Below are positions 1 to 7,566 of a stretch of 29,567 nt of DNA, one piece after another (the stretch's first letter is position 1; every line of letters starts with the position of its first letter). The stretch covers positions 1-29,567 of the forward strand of contig DJEQ01000093.1 of NCBI GenBank assembly GCA_002431355.1. Direction: 5' to 3'. A program made the translations under genes and the position numbers. Below the pieces are notes generated by a model that saw only the letters and a list, made by a program, of their open reading frames with translations, made no database searches and was not told the DNA's origin. Source of the stretch: Oribacterium sp. UBA5894 (GTDB lineage Bacteria; Bacillota; Clostridia; Lachnospirales; Lachnospiraceae).

Positions 1-172
1 GAGGCATCCCGCCCGGCCCCATTTGATCGCACCGAACAGGCTGCAGCTGTCCGCCCCTTTTGCGAGGTTCTATTCCGGGTTTATCAGAACAGGAAGAGCA
101 AGTGAGCAGCTGCTTTTTCAAAAAAGAAATAAGTTTTCACCATTTGAAAAGCGTGGAAATCCACTGCCATGA

Positions 173-530
173 TGTGGATAACCCTACGATTGCATTTCTA
201 AAATACAATATGAGTGTAGCCTTGACATCGATTTTACGCGCTTTTACACATTGCGATCTGATTTCAGACAATTTAGAATAGAAATGTAAGGCTTGACTTT
301 TGAGCTGTGAACATTATCCACCGTGATGTGGATAACTTTGGTGGATAAAGTTGTGGACTGGCTGTGTTGAAGCCGTCGAAACCCTGTGTTAATATCATCT
401 CACCGAAGCAAATCGCGGTTCTGCGTAGGCAGAAAGCGGGATGGATACGTCATTTGAGCCCGGAAGCGTGGGTGTGGATGAGATCCTTGCATCGGATTTT
501 TTTAGGTGTAGCGTTCTGCGCTGTGGATAA
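173..530. promoter_or_regulatory. Cluster of DnaA-box-like 9-mers
   Basis: Three exact copies of TGTGGATAA (complement of the consensus DnaA box TTATCCACA) are at 173-181, 327-335 and 522-530. One-mismatch copies are at 314-322 (TTATCCACC, opposite orientation), 340-348 (GGTGGATAA) and 473-481 (TGTGGATGA). The three central sites start exactly 13 bp apart (314, 327, 340). A weaker TGTGGA core follows at 352. The cluster sits directly upstream of two replication-initiation genes. It may be a DnaA-controlled promoter region or part of a replication origin. The boxes are seen; the function is inferred. Confidence 0.7.
367..395 (+). promoter_or_regulatory. Possible promoter of the dnaD-dnaC pair
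   Basis: TTGAAG (367-372) and TAATAT (390-395) are separated by 17 bp. The match to sigma-A consensus is only moderate. The site lies just downstream of the three phased DnaA-box-like sites, which would suit DnaA control. Distance to the dnaD start is about 150 bp. Confidence 0.35.
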
Positions 531-552
531 TTTATAGATTTGGGTAGTTGAG

Positions 553-1359
553 ATGGGCACAAATATTGTTGATAACCTTGCGGTCTATGCGACCTGCATT
601 TCCAATGACTTTCTGGATACATATCTGGCAACCGCCAATGGGGACTATATAAAAGTATATCTGTTTATGCTTCGCCATAAGGGAGAGCAGTTTACGGCGA
701 CCGATGCTGCAGATGCACTGAATCTCACAGAGGGAGATATCGAGCGTGCGGTGCGGTACTGGGAGAAGCAGGGAGTTCTGAAGGCAGGTGCGGATGCACT
801 GGTGCGCAGGGAGCTTCAGCAGGACGAGGATGCCCAGGCGGAAGCATGGGCTGCACAGGAGCGCACGGAAGCCGCTGCTGCGCTGCCGGCACAGCAGATG
901 GTACAGGCAGAGGAGAAGCTCGAGCAGCTTTCCGGTACCGTCGATGACATTCTCGAGGATGAGGAGTTTGCGGGTATTCTCTTTGTTGCAAAGCACGTCC
1001 TTCCGACCCTTCCGAGTGTACGGCAGGTGGAAACGCTGCAGTACATGTATAAGGACCTGAAGATGCAGGCGGATGTCATTGAGTATCTGCTTGAGTACTG
1101 CGCGAGCATTAAGAAGACGACCAGCAAGTATATGCAGGCGGTTGCCATCAACTGGCATGAGCAGGGCATTGTTACGCTTGCACAGGCCCGAAACCTCATC
1201 AAATCCTTCGAAGAGAAGAAGACGCGGAAGGCAGGCGGCGCAAGCTCCCGGAATAACAAGTTCTTAAATATTGATAAGGCAGCAATCGATTATGACAGCA
1301 TTGCGCAGCAGCGTGTGCTGGACAGGATGAAGAATGGCACTCACGAATGCACAGTATAA
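553..1359 (+). CDS. DnaD domain replication-initiation protein
   Basis: A 268-residue protein of the DnaD/DnaB_2 family, which in Firmicutes remodels the origin and helps load the replicative helicase. The N-terminal ~100 residues look like a winged-helix domain (LNLTEGDIERAVRYWEKQGV). A charged Ala/Glu/Gln-rich linker follows at about 90-130. The C-terminal DnaD/DnaB_2 domain spans about 158-230 and carries the family's aromatic signature (YMQAVAINWHEQGI). The ATG at 553 has only a weak upstream purine tract. The last 26 bases overlap the next gene, a helicase-loader ATPase, so the two are almost certainly cotranscribed, much like the dnaB-dnaI pair of Bacillus. The orthologous name is not certain, so no symbol is given. 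Confidence 0.88.
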   Translation: MGTNIVDNLAVYATCISNDFLDTYLATANGDYIKVYLFMLRHKGEQFTATDAADALNLTEGDIERAVRYWEKQGVLKAGADALVRRELQQDEDAQAEAWAAQERTEAAAALPAQQMVQAEEKLEQLSGTVDDILEDEEFAGILFVAKHVLPTLPSVRQVETLQYMYKDLKMQADVIEYLLEYCASIKKTTSKYMQAVAINWHEQGIVTLAQARNLIKSFEEKKTRKAGGASSRNNKFLNIDKAAIDYDSIAQQRVLDRMKNGTHECTV

Positions 1360-2305
1360 TCAAATCATGCACGTCTATGACGTCCGCCGGATGCGCGATG
1401 CGGCAGAGCTCGAGGCCCGGAAAAAGGACGCATACGAAAAGCTTCCGGCGCTGAAGACGCTGGAGGCTTCCGTGCGTACAGAGGCGGCGAAGACCCTGCA
1501 GCTCATGCGGGAGGGCCGGAAGGAGGAGCTTCAGCATCTGAAGGCGCGTATCGCAGAAATCGGCGAGGAAAAGCGGGCACTGCTTCGGGCACAGGGGCTG
1601 CCGGAGGACTATCTGGAACCGCAGTATACCTGCCGGGACTGTAAGGACACAGGCTTCATCCATGGAGAGAAGTGCCACTGCTTCAAGGAAATGCAGATGC
1701 GTTTCATTTATCAGCAGTCGCACCTCGATACCATCGTACGGACGCAGAACTTCCATTACTTTGATCTTCAGCGTTTCGATGATACGATTCCGGTGGATGG
1801 CGCAGGCGGCCGGACGAACCGCCAGTATATGGCAGAGGTTCGAAATATGCTCTATCGCTGGACGCAGCATTTCGATGCGCAGCATGGCAATGTGATCCTC
1901 ATGGGCAATCCAGGAACCGGAAAGACCTTCCTCATTAACTGTGTGGCGAAGGCCCTCATGGACAGCTATCATTCCGTCATTTATCTCACCAGCACCGATC
2001 TGTTTGAAAGCTTTTCGAAGGCCATGCGGCATATGGACGCGGAGCAGGAGGAAACGGAGGAAGCCATTATGAACTGTGACCTCCTTGTGATTGATGATCT
2101 CGGAACGGAAATGAACAACAGCTATACGACCTCCCGCCTGTTCTATGTGCTGAACCAGCGTATGGTTCTTCATAAGTCGGTGATGATTTCGACGAATCTG
2201 AATTTCCGTGCCATGCAGGATCGCTACTCGGATCGGATCGTATCCCGCATCATGGCAGGATATGAAATTATCCCGCTGTATGGTGTGGATCAGCGGCTGC
2301 GCTGA
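1334..2305 (+). CDS. DnaC/DnaI-like helicase loader ATPase
   Basis: A 323-residue AAA+ ATPase of the DnaC/DnaI/IstB family. It is expected to deliver the replicative helicase to origin DNA. The N-terminal ~95 residues are helical and charged. A likely zinc-binding knot follows, with Cys100, Cys103, Cys114 and Cys116 (C-x2-C ... C-x-C). Walker A is GNPGTGKT at 191-198, and Walker B is LLVIDDLGTE at 250-259. Near the C-terminus an STNLNF sensor-1 segment and SDRIVSRIM resemble those of bacterial DnaC homologues. The start overlaps the dnaD-like gene by 26 bp, which implies translational coupling. The upstream partner rules strongly against an IstB transposition helper. No terminator with a U-run follows. 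Confidence 0.9.
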   Translation: MALTNAQYNQIMHVYDVRRMRDAAELEARKKDAYEKLPALKTLEASVRTEAAKTLQLMREGRKEELQHLKARIAEIGEEKRALLRAQGLPEDYLEPQYTCRDCKDTGFIHGEKCHCFKEMQMRFIYQQSHLDTIVRTQNFHYFDLQRFDDTIPVDGAGGRTNRQYMAEVRNMLYRWTQHFDAQHGNVILMGNPGTGKTFLINCVAKALMDSYHSVIYLTSTDLFESFSKAMRHMDAEQEETEEAIMNCDLLVIDDLGTEMNNSYTTSRLFYVLNQRMVLHKSVMISTNLNFRAMQDRYSDRIVSRIMAGYEIIPLYGVDQRLR

Positions 2306-2358
2306 GAGGAAGACGAGGGCCTGTGGCCTTCTCGAACGCTGTGTATGGGAAAAAGATG

Positions 2359-2388
2359 TTGACAGTCAGGACTGTTTACATATATAAA
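2359..2388 (+). promoter_or_regulatory. Promoter of prs
   Basis: A perfect -35 TTGACA (2359-2364) and a -10 TATAAA (2383-2388) are separated by 18 bp. They lie 45 bp upstream of the prs start. This is one of the best sigma-A matches in the window. Confidence 0.75.
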
Positions 2389-2432
2389 GAAGGTTGATTT
2401 GAGATTGGAACGTTTCTAAGGAGGAGAGAGAA

Positions 2433-3647
2433 ATGTCGGATTCCAGAACTACAGATTTTATCGAGCGCATTCCCGTTGGACCGTTGGCACTGATGCCACT
2501 CGATTCGATTCGGCCACTGGGGAAGAGAGTGGATGAGTACCTTTCTACATGGCGTACCCGCCGCGAGAGTGAGCATAAGGAAACCATTGCCTTTAATGGC
2601 TATCAGAAGGACAGCTACATCGTGGAAGCGAAGGTTTCCCGTTTCGGCTCAGGTGAGGCGAAGGCCAACATTCTGGAGACAGTACGTGGCGTAGATCTGT
2701 ATCTGATGGTGGATGTGATGAACTATTCCCAGACCTATAACCTCTTCGGTCAGGTGAACCACATGTCCCCGGATGATCATTACAGTGATCTCAAGCGTGT
2801 GATTGCGGCCACGACAGGCAAGGCGAAGCGAATCAATGTCATCATGCCGTTCATGTATGAGTCCCGCCAGCACAAGCGTACCGGACGCGAGTCTCTGGAC
2901 TGTGCGATGATGCTGCAGGAGCTGCATGCGATGGGCGTGGAAAACTTCATTACCTTCGATGCACATGATCCACGTGTCATGAATGCGATTCCGCAGGACA
3001 GCTTCGATAACATTTCCTGCTCTTATCAGTTCATCAAGTCGATTCTTTCCCACGTTGAGGACCTCGACATCGATAAGAACCACATGATGATCATCTCCCC
3101 GGATGAGGGCGGTATGGGCCGTGCCATCTTCTACGCCAACGTGCTCGGCATTGATATGGGTATGTTCTATAAGAGACGTGATTATTCGCAGGTAGTCAAT
3201 GGCCGGAATCCGATTGTCGCACATGAGTTCCTTGGTGCCGATGTCGAGGGCAAGGATGTGTTCATCATCGACGATATGATCTCCTCCGGTGAGTCCCTCA
3301 TCGATACGGCGAAGGAACTTAAGGAGCGCAAGGCAAGACGTGTCTTCGCATGCTGCACCTTCGGCCTTTTCACGTCCGGCTTCAATAAATTTGATCAGGC
3401 GTATGCAAATGGCACACTGAACGGTGTGTTCACAACAAACCTGATCTACCAGCAGCCAGAGCTTCTGACGAAGCCATGGTACATCAGCGTCGACATGGCG
3501 AAGTACATTGCCCTGATCATTGACAATCTGAACCATGACATGTCGATCTCCTCGATTCTCGACTCCAGTCAGAAAATCAATGATAAGGTTGCGGCCTACA
3601 AGGCACATCGCGAGACGATGAACCAGCAGATGGAGCTGCCGCTTTAA
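2433..3647 (+). CDS. prs: Ribose-phosphate pyrophosphokinase (divergent long form)
   Basis: It converts ribose 5-phosphate and ATP to PRPP, the precursor of nucleotides, His, Trp and NAD. Family landmarks are in order: VSRFGSGEAK near the N-terminus (RFSDGE block); the ATP-loop motif RQHKR from Arg145; catalytic-region DAHD (His178); SPDEGGMGRA; flexible-loop KRR at 247-249; and the PRPP loop IIDDMISSGES with Asp280-Asp281. At 404 residues it is about 90 longer than the common ~315-residue enzyme, with an N-terminal extension before the RFGSGE block and an extended C-terminus. The loop reads DDMISSGES rather than the usual DDMIDTAGT. Such long forms occur in Clostridia. AGGAGGAGAG precedes the ATG. 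The gene stands alone between its own promoter and terminator. Confidence 0.9.
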   Translation: MSDSRTTDFIERIPVGPLALMPLDSIRPLGKRVDEYLSTWRTRRESEHKETIAFNGYQKDSYIVEAKVSRFGSGEAKANILETVRGVDLYLMVDVMNYSQTYNLFGQVNHMSPDDHYSDLKRVIAATTGKAKRINVIMPFMYESRQHKRTGRESLDCAMMLQELHAMGVENFITFDAHDPRVMNAIPQDSFDNISCSYQFIKSILSHVEDLDIDKNHMMIISPDEGGMGRAIFYANVLGIDMGMFYKRRDYSQVVNGRNPIVAHEFLGADVEGKDVFIIDDMISSGESLIDTAKELKERKARRVFACCTFGLFTSGFNKFDQAYANGTLNGVFTTNLIYQQPELLTKPWYISVDMAKYIALIIDNLNHDMSISSILDSSQKINDKVAAYKAHRETMNQQMELPL

Positions 3648-3662
3648 GCATCTGAAAAGGGC

Positions 3663-3680
3663 GACGGAGCCCATTCCGTC
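3663..3680 (+). other. Small hairpin downstream of prs
   Basis: GACGGA (3663-3668) pairs perfectly with TCCGTC (3675-3680) around a 6-nt loop, just after the prs stop. It has no U-run. It is followed by three imperfect copies of TCGAAGC-like sequence at 10-bp spacing. Probably a 3'UTR element upstream of the real terminator. Confidence 0.35.
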
Positions 3681-3701
3681 GAAGCCTGTCGAAGCATATC
3701 G

Positions 3702-3735
3702 AAAAAGAGTCGCCATTGCAGGCGGCTCTTTTTCT
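3702..3735 (+). terminator. Rho-independent terminator of prs
   Basis: The stem GAGTCGCC/GGCGGCTC (one G-T pair, 6-nt loop 3715-3720) is extended by A/T pairs and followed by TTTTTCT. It is a good intrinsic terminator 55 bp after the prs stop. Part of it also appears to serve as the -35 of the next promoter. Confidence 0.85.
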
Positions 3736-3744
3736 ATGTAAAAT
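3716..3744 (+). promoter_or_regulatory. Candidate promoter overlapping the prs terminator
   Basis: TTGCAG (3716-3721) and TAAAAT (3739-3744) are separated by exactly 17 bp. The -35 sits in the terminator loop and the -10 directly after its U-run. The predicted transcription start (~3751) falls at the start codon of the acyltransferase gene (3752), which would make that mRNA leaderless or nearly so. Confidence 0.4.
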
Positions 3745-3751
3745 AAAGGCT

Positions 3752-4972
3752 ATGAATGCGGTAAAGGAACATGAATTTCGAAATAAAATATACTGGTACA
3801 GCTTCCTGCTGTCCCTCCTTGTGGTGCTGATTCACAGTGTGAACCTCGCCATCGATAACCAGACACTGGAGGCGATGATTCTGACGAGAGACCATATGGG
3901 CACGGTGCTGCCAGGCGTGACGGGAGTGGCAGGGCATCTCGAGCATTTCTTTTCGAATGCCTTCGGACAGATGGCCGTTCCAGGCTTCTTTCTGATGTCC
4001 GGCTATCTCTTTTTTCGTACCCTGCACGGCTTTCGTGACATTGGTCGAAAGTGGCGGGAACGTGTGGGCTCCCTGCTGATCCCCTATGGGGCCTGGAATG
4101 TACTCTGGTATCTTGCCTATGTCCTGTGCGGACGGCGAAGCTTCTCCCTCGGCGGCATGAGTGAGGCGGCGGCAGACTACAGCTGCAATCCGACCTTCTG
4201 GTATATGTACCAGCTGATTCTTCTTACACTGCTGGCCCCCCTTCTTTATCTTCTTCTCCGGCAGGCACTCGGGATGCTGCTGGCGCTCGGACTTCTGGCC
4301 CTCCTGATCCTTCTGAACGTGCCACTTCCGATGGTCAATGCGGACGCGCTGTTCTATTATGGTGTCGGCGCCCTTCTGGCTGTTCATGGACGGCGTTTCT
4401 TTGAGGGGAGTGCAGGAACGGCGGGGATGGAGAGAAGATCCGCCGTGTTCGGCGGGCTCCTTCTCCTGCTGGCATGGCTTCTTCAGCTTTTGACACCGGC
4501 AAAGCTGAACAGCTATGTGGTACTTGGGGACAGCGGTATAGCGCGTATGACGAAGGCAGCCTATTGCCTGAGCGGTGGTCCACTGGCCCGCATGCTTGGT
4601 CAGGAGCTTCGAAACATTCCGGGCGTAGTGAAGATTCTTTCGACGGCAGGCGCACAGGCACTGCTTGCAACGTCTCGCCGTCTTCTGATGGCCCTCGGTC
4701 TCTGGTTTCTTCTCCCGGCAGGTCAGCTGCCCGAGGCACAGGATTACATGAAAAACAGCTTCTTCCTGTATGCCGTGCATTATCCGATTGCACGCGCACA
4801 GTATTATATGATACAGTACTTGGGCATTCCGTACGAAGGCGGGGGAGAAGCCATACGCCTGGCGATTTATTTCCTGAGTCCTGTACTCGCCGTCGGCGTT
4901 TCGTATGGACTGAAGACCGTATTACAGCGATATGTGCCGCTCGAGTGGAGGATTCTCAGCGGAGGACGATAG
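3752..4972 (+). CDS. Membrane acyltransferase, acyltransferase-3 family
   Basis: A 406-residue polytopic membrane protein of the acyltransferase-3 family. These enzymes O-acetylate cell-surface polysaccharides, peptidoglycan or small molecules. Visible hallmarks are an N-terminal helix ending in VVLIHSV (the family's conserved membrane His), then VPGFFLMSGYLFF, LLIPYGAWNVLWYL, and FWYMYQLILL followed by a long chain of Leu-rich helices. A frame open from a TTG at 3716 exists, but that codon lies inside the prs terminator, so the ATG at 3752 is preferred. There is no clear Shine-Dalgarno. The stop lies 7 bp before the next gene's start. The acceptor substrate cannot be told from sequence. Confidence 0.85.
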   Translation: MNAVKEHEFRNKIYWYSFLLSLLVVLIHSVNLAIDNQTLEAMILTRDHMGTVLPGVTGVAGHLEHFFSNAFGQMAVPGFFLMSGYLFFRTLHGFRDIGRKWRERVGSLLIPYGAWNVLWYLAYVLCGRRSFSLGGMSEAAADYSCNPTFWYMYQLILLTLLAPLLYLLLRQALGMLLALGLLALLILLNVPLPMVNADALFYYGVGALLAVHGRRFFEGSAGTAGMERRSAVFGGLLLLLAWLLQLLTPAKLNSYVVLGDSGIARMTKAAYCLSGGPLARMLGQELRNIPGVVKILSTAGAQALLATSRRLLMALGLWFLLPAGQLPEAQDYMKNSFFLYAVHYPIARAQYYMIQYLGIPYEGGGEAIRLAIYFLSPVLAVGVSYGLKTVLQRYVPLEWRILSGGR

Positions 4973-4979
4973 GAGTTCT

Positions 4980-5990
4980 ATGTTTATTGCAGATCATTGG
5001 AAAGATTATGAAGTTATGGACACATCAAATGGAGACAAGCTGGAGCGCTGGGGAAAGTATATCCTTCGCCGCCCGGATCCACAGGTCATCTGGCAGACGG
5101 GCTTCCAGAATCCCTACTGGAAGAAGCTGAATGGCCACTATCACCGCTCCAGTAAGGGCGGTGGTGAGTGGGAATTTTTCAATCTTCCAAAGCAGTGGAA
5201 AATTTCCTATGTGCTTGGCGGCGCCGACGCTTCGGCCTCGACCCTGCAGCCGGAGATGCGGCCGACCTACTGTCCGGAGGCACCGGTGTATGCGGAGCTT
5301 CAGAAGCTTCCGATAGAGAAGCGGACACTGACCTTCCACCTGAAGCCCTTCACCTTTAAGCACACGGGACTTTTCCCGGAGCAGGCGGCGAACTGGGACT
5401 GGTTCTCAAACCGTATTCTCGCGGAAGTAGAGCGTCGCAAGAAGGCAGGCATCGATCGACCGGTGAAGGTACTGAATCTTTTTGCCTATACTGGCGGTGC
5501 CACCCTGGCTGCGGCCGCAGCAGGCGCGCAGGTGACGCATGTGGATGCCTCGAAGGGCATGGTGCAGTGGGCCAAGGAAAATGCAGAAGCTTCCCATTTG
5601 AAGGATGCACCGATCCGCTGGCTGGTGGATGACTGCATGAAATTTGTGGAGCGGGAGCTTCGCCGGGGCAATGTCTACGACGCGATCATCATGGATCCCC
5701 CTTCCTATGGACGTGGACCGAAGGGAGAAATCTGGAAGATTGAAGATTCCGTCTATCCACTGGTCGAGCAGGCAGCCCGGCTTCTGACAAAAGACAGTAT
5801 CTTTTTCCTGATCAATTCCTATACCACGGGCCTCCAGCCGGCGGTCATGAGCTATATGCTGGGAACGACGATCCGCGCGCGTCTCGGTGGTGTGATCCAC
5901 TCAGAAGAAGTCGGCCTTCCGGTGACGGAGACAGGCCTGGTGCTGCCATGTGGCTGCAGCGGACGCTGGGAAAATGACGAAAAGTCATAA
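4980..5990 (+). CDS. Class I SAM-dependent rRNA-type methyltransferase (RlmI/RlmK-like)
   Basis: A 336-residue Rossmann-fold methyltransferase resembling the catalytic half of RlmI/RlmK-type 23S rRNA methyltransferases (COG1092-like). SAM motif I is NLFAYTGGATLAAAAAGA, followed by VTHVDASKGMVQWAKENA (acidic ribose-binding Asp) and motif IV IIMDPPSYGRGPKGE. The DPPSYG box is typical of this group. The N-terminal ~130 residues (WKDYEVMDTSNGDKLERWG) replace the PUA domain of RlmI. The frame stays open 16 codons upstream, but the ATG at 4980 is chosen because GGAGGACGATAGGAG precedes it and the upstream part overlaps the acyltransferase gene. The 7-bp gap suggests cotranscription with that gene. 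The modified nucleotide is unknown. Confidence 0.85.
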   Translation: MFIADHWKDYEVMDTSNGDKLERWGKYILRRPDPQVIWQTGFQNPYWKKLNGHYHRSSKGGGEWEFFNLPKQWKISYVLGGADASASTLQPEMRPTYCPEAPVYAELQKLPIEKRTLTFHLKPFTFKHTGLFPEQAANWDWFSNRILAEVERRKKAGIDRPVKVLNLFAYTGGATLAAAAAGAQVTHVDASKGMVQWAKENAEASHLKDAPIRWLVDDCMKFVERELRRGNVYDAIIMDPPSYGRGPKGEIWKIEDSVYPLVEQAARLLTKDSIFFLINSYTTGLQPAVMSYMLGTTIRARLGGVIHSEEVGLPVTETGLVLPCGCSGRWENDEKS

Positions 5991-6104
5991 TAGTAGAGAT
6001 TTTGACATTGGACGAAAAAGGGAGAAAAGCGCAGACGGTATGCGCGTGTAAGAGAATCGTAAAGAGTTCACGCGGATTCTTTCGGATTATTCATGGAATA
6101 GAAA

Positions 6105-6136
6105 TTGCATTTGCAGGACCGTCAAGCTATTATAAT
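6105..6136 (+). promoter_or_regulatory. Promoter of the first cell-wall-binding gene
   Basis: TTGCAT (6105-6110) is 17 bp from TATTAT (6128-6133), which overlaps a perfect TATAAT (6131-6136). It implies a 5' leader of about 85 nt before the start at 6224. The rest of 5991-6223 shows no gene. Confidence 0.6.
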
Positions 6137-6191
6137 AGCATAAAGCGCAGACCCCCGGAGACATCTGGGCAGGACTGAGACACGAGTGTTG

Positions 6192-6209
6192 GATCCAGCG
6201 GACTGGATC
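6192..6209 (+). other. 5'UTR hairpin directly before the ribosome binding site
   Basis: GATCCAG (6192-6198) pairs perfectly with CTGGATC (6203-6209) around the loop CGGA. The Shine-Dalgarno GGAGGG begins at 6211, right after the stem. This could stabilise the mRNA or modulate access to the start at 6224. Confidence 0.5.
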
Positions 6210-6223
6210 TGGAGGGATAGGAT

Positions 6224-7471
6224 ATGTTTAGAGAAAAGCTGAGAACACTTTTATTCGCAGCCGGTGCACTGACCGTGGTTGGTGCGACAAGTGCTTTTGC
6301 CGCGGGCTGGACCACCAATACGAGCGGCGAGCCGGTCTATATGCAGGACAATGGGACCGTTGCAGCAAATTCCTGGATTAAGGCAGATAATAACGGCCAG
6401 GTGATCTGGTACTATGCAACCGGAAATGGAACCCTGAAGAAGAGTGGCTGGCAGACCGTCGGAAATTACCGTTACTATTTCGATGAGAATGGTGTGATGC
6501 AGACTGGCTGGGTGGACGATTACAGCTACTACTGTGATCCGAACACGGGTGCGGCGGTTTCCGGCTGGAAGTACCTGCCGATCCCATCGGACTATGCAAG
6601 CTTCTATGAGGATGACGTTCACTATGGCACGAATGCGTCTGCCTGGTTCTTCTTCGCGAGTGGCACGAATAAGAAGTATGCTTCCGACACCTACAATGTA
6701 ACCGTGAAGAGCATCAATGGCGTAAAGTATGGCTTCGATGAGAACGGCGTGATGCAGCTCGGCTGGTCGAAGGTACAGGATACCAGCCCGGAGATCAGCG
6801 GCTATATGTACTTCGCGGAGAAAACCGACGATCACTTCAAGCAGGGCCAGCAGGTCGAGAATACCTGGTATACGACAACGGGACCGCAGAACACCGACGG
6901 CTCCTATGATGAGTCCCTCGCCACGGGCAATGTCGAGTATTTTTACTTCCGCTCGAATGGACGTCCGGCGGCAGGCACGACGGGAAATTACCTGGTGCAG
7001 TCCATCGGTGGCAAGAAGTATCTCTTTAATGAGAAGGGAAATCCGGTGTATGGCATGCAGCGCGGCTCCACAACCACGGACAGCACGGTGCATTATTACT
7101 ACTGCGGATCCAGCAGAGCAGATTGCTCTGTGAAGACGGGTCGCTTCGTGATGACGCAGGCCAATGGTGATAAGATCACCTTCTATGCGGAGAGCAACGG
7201 ACGCGGCTTCACCGGCGTGAAGAACGGCTACCTTTATTATGAAGGAAAGCTGCAGCAGGCCGATCAGAGTGCGAAGTACCAGACCTGCCTTGTTGGCGGA
7301 AAGAACTACGTCATCTCCTACTCCGGTCTCGTCATGAAGAGCAAGACGAACCTTCGAGACAGTGATGGCAATAAGGTTTCGACGAATGCCGATGGTACCT
7401 TAAAGGCGAACCTCGATGGCAGCCTTGAGGCACTGACCCCGACCGCACCAGAGGTAGACGACATCGACTAA
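6224..7471 (+). CDS. Secreted cell-wall-binding-repeat protein
   Basis: A 415-residue exported protein. A signal peptide is clear: positively charged MFREKLR, hydrophobic core, and AFA-A cleavage after about residue 26. The mature part is made of aromatic/Gly repeats of the cell-wall-binding (choline/glucan-binding, CW_binding_1) type, for example GWQTVGNYRYYFDENGVMQTG and SINGVKYGFDENGVMQLGW, with more diverged copies toward the C-terminus. No catalytic domain or sortase motif is visible, so it probably sits non-covalently on the cell surface. The tail ends in an acidic PTAPEVDDID. GGAGGGATAGG precedes the ATG. Promoter and terminator mark a single-gene unit just before the S10 operon. The ligand is unknown, and a role in adhesion or wall structure is only a guess. 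Confidence 0.85.
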   Translation: MFREKLRTLLFAAGALTVVGATSAFAAGWTTNTSGEPVYMQDNGTVAANSWIKADNNGQVIWYYATGNGTLKKSGWQTVGNYRYYFDENGVMQTGWVDDYSYYCDPNTGAAVSGWKYLPIPSDYASFYEDDVHYGTNASAWFFFASGTNKKYASDTYNVTVKSINGVKYGFDENGVMQLGWSKVQDTSPEISGYMYFAEKTDDHFKQGQQVENTWYTTTGPQNTDGSYDESLATGNVEYFYFRSNGRPAAGTTGNYLVQSIGGKKYLFNEKGNPVYGMQRGSTTTDSTVHYYYCGSSRADCSVKTGRFVMTQANGDKITFYAESNGRGFTGVKNGYLYYEGKLQQADQSAKYQTCLVGGKNYVISYSGLVMKSKTNLRDSDGNKVSTNADGTLKANLDGSLEALTPTAPEVDDID

Positions 7472-7490
7472 AGCAGAAGAAAGAGATCAA

Positions 7491-7525
7491 AGGGAGTGGC
7501 CTTCAGAGGTCACTCTCTTTTATTT
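7491..7525 (+). terminator. Rho-independent terminator of the first cell-wall-binding gene
   Basis: The 10-position stem GGGAGTGGCC/GGTCACTCTC (two G-T pairs, 6-nt loop 7502-7507) is followed by TTTTATTT. It starts 20 bp after the stop codon and separates this gene from the r-protein operon. Confidence 0.85.
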
Positions 7526-7537
7526 AAGAAAAAACGC

Positions 7538-7566
7538 TTGCATTTCTGGAAAAGCAATGGTACTAT
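7538..7566 (+). promoter_or_regulatory. S10 operon promoter candidate P1
   Basis: TTGCAT (7538-7543), 17 bp, then TACTAT (7561-7566), placed right after the preceding terminator. It would give a leader of about 460 nt before rpsJ. Confidence 0.5.

Larger units (their letters stand above)
1..552. other. Non-coding region upstream of dnaD-like gene
   Basis: No convincing gene lies in this stretch. The only forward reading frame (60-281, TTG start) has no ribosome binding site and no recognisable family. The region holds a set of DnaA-box-like 9-mers and a possible promoter, both listed separately. It also has a short dyad, GTGGA-AA-TCCAC, at 153-164. What lies before position 1 is unknown, so the first 60 bases could belong to a neighbouring gene. 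Confidence 0.6.

Noticed and set aside
60..281. 73-codon forward frame with a TTG start
   Set aside because: No ribosome binding site, no recognisable family, and it runs through a DnaA-box-like site. Treated as non-coding.
1199..2173. 324-codon frame on the minus strand
   Set aside because: Antisense shadow of the DnaC-like gene, which has intact Walker motifs in the forward frame. High GC makes long antisense frames common here.
2649..3716. 355-codon minus-strand frame over prs
   Set aside because: Shadow of prs. No family features and no promoter or ribosome binding site on that strand.
3734..4780. 348-codon minus-strand frame over the acyltransferase gene
   Set aside because: Composition reads like a reverse translation of a Leu-rich membrane protein; no known domain.
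4474..5130. 218-codon forward frame bridging the acyltransferase and methyltransferase genes
   Set aside because: Out of frame with both real genes, Ser/Arg-rich and without family signature.
6251..7093. 280-codon minus-strand frame over the first wall-binding gene
   Set aside because: Shadow produced by the repetitive coding sequence. The forward protein has a signal peptide and repeats.
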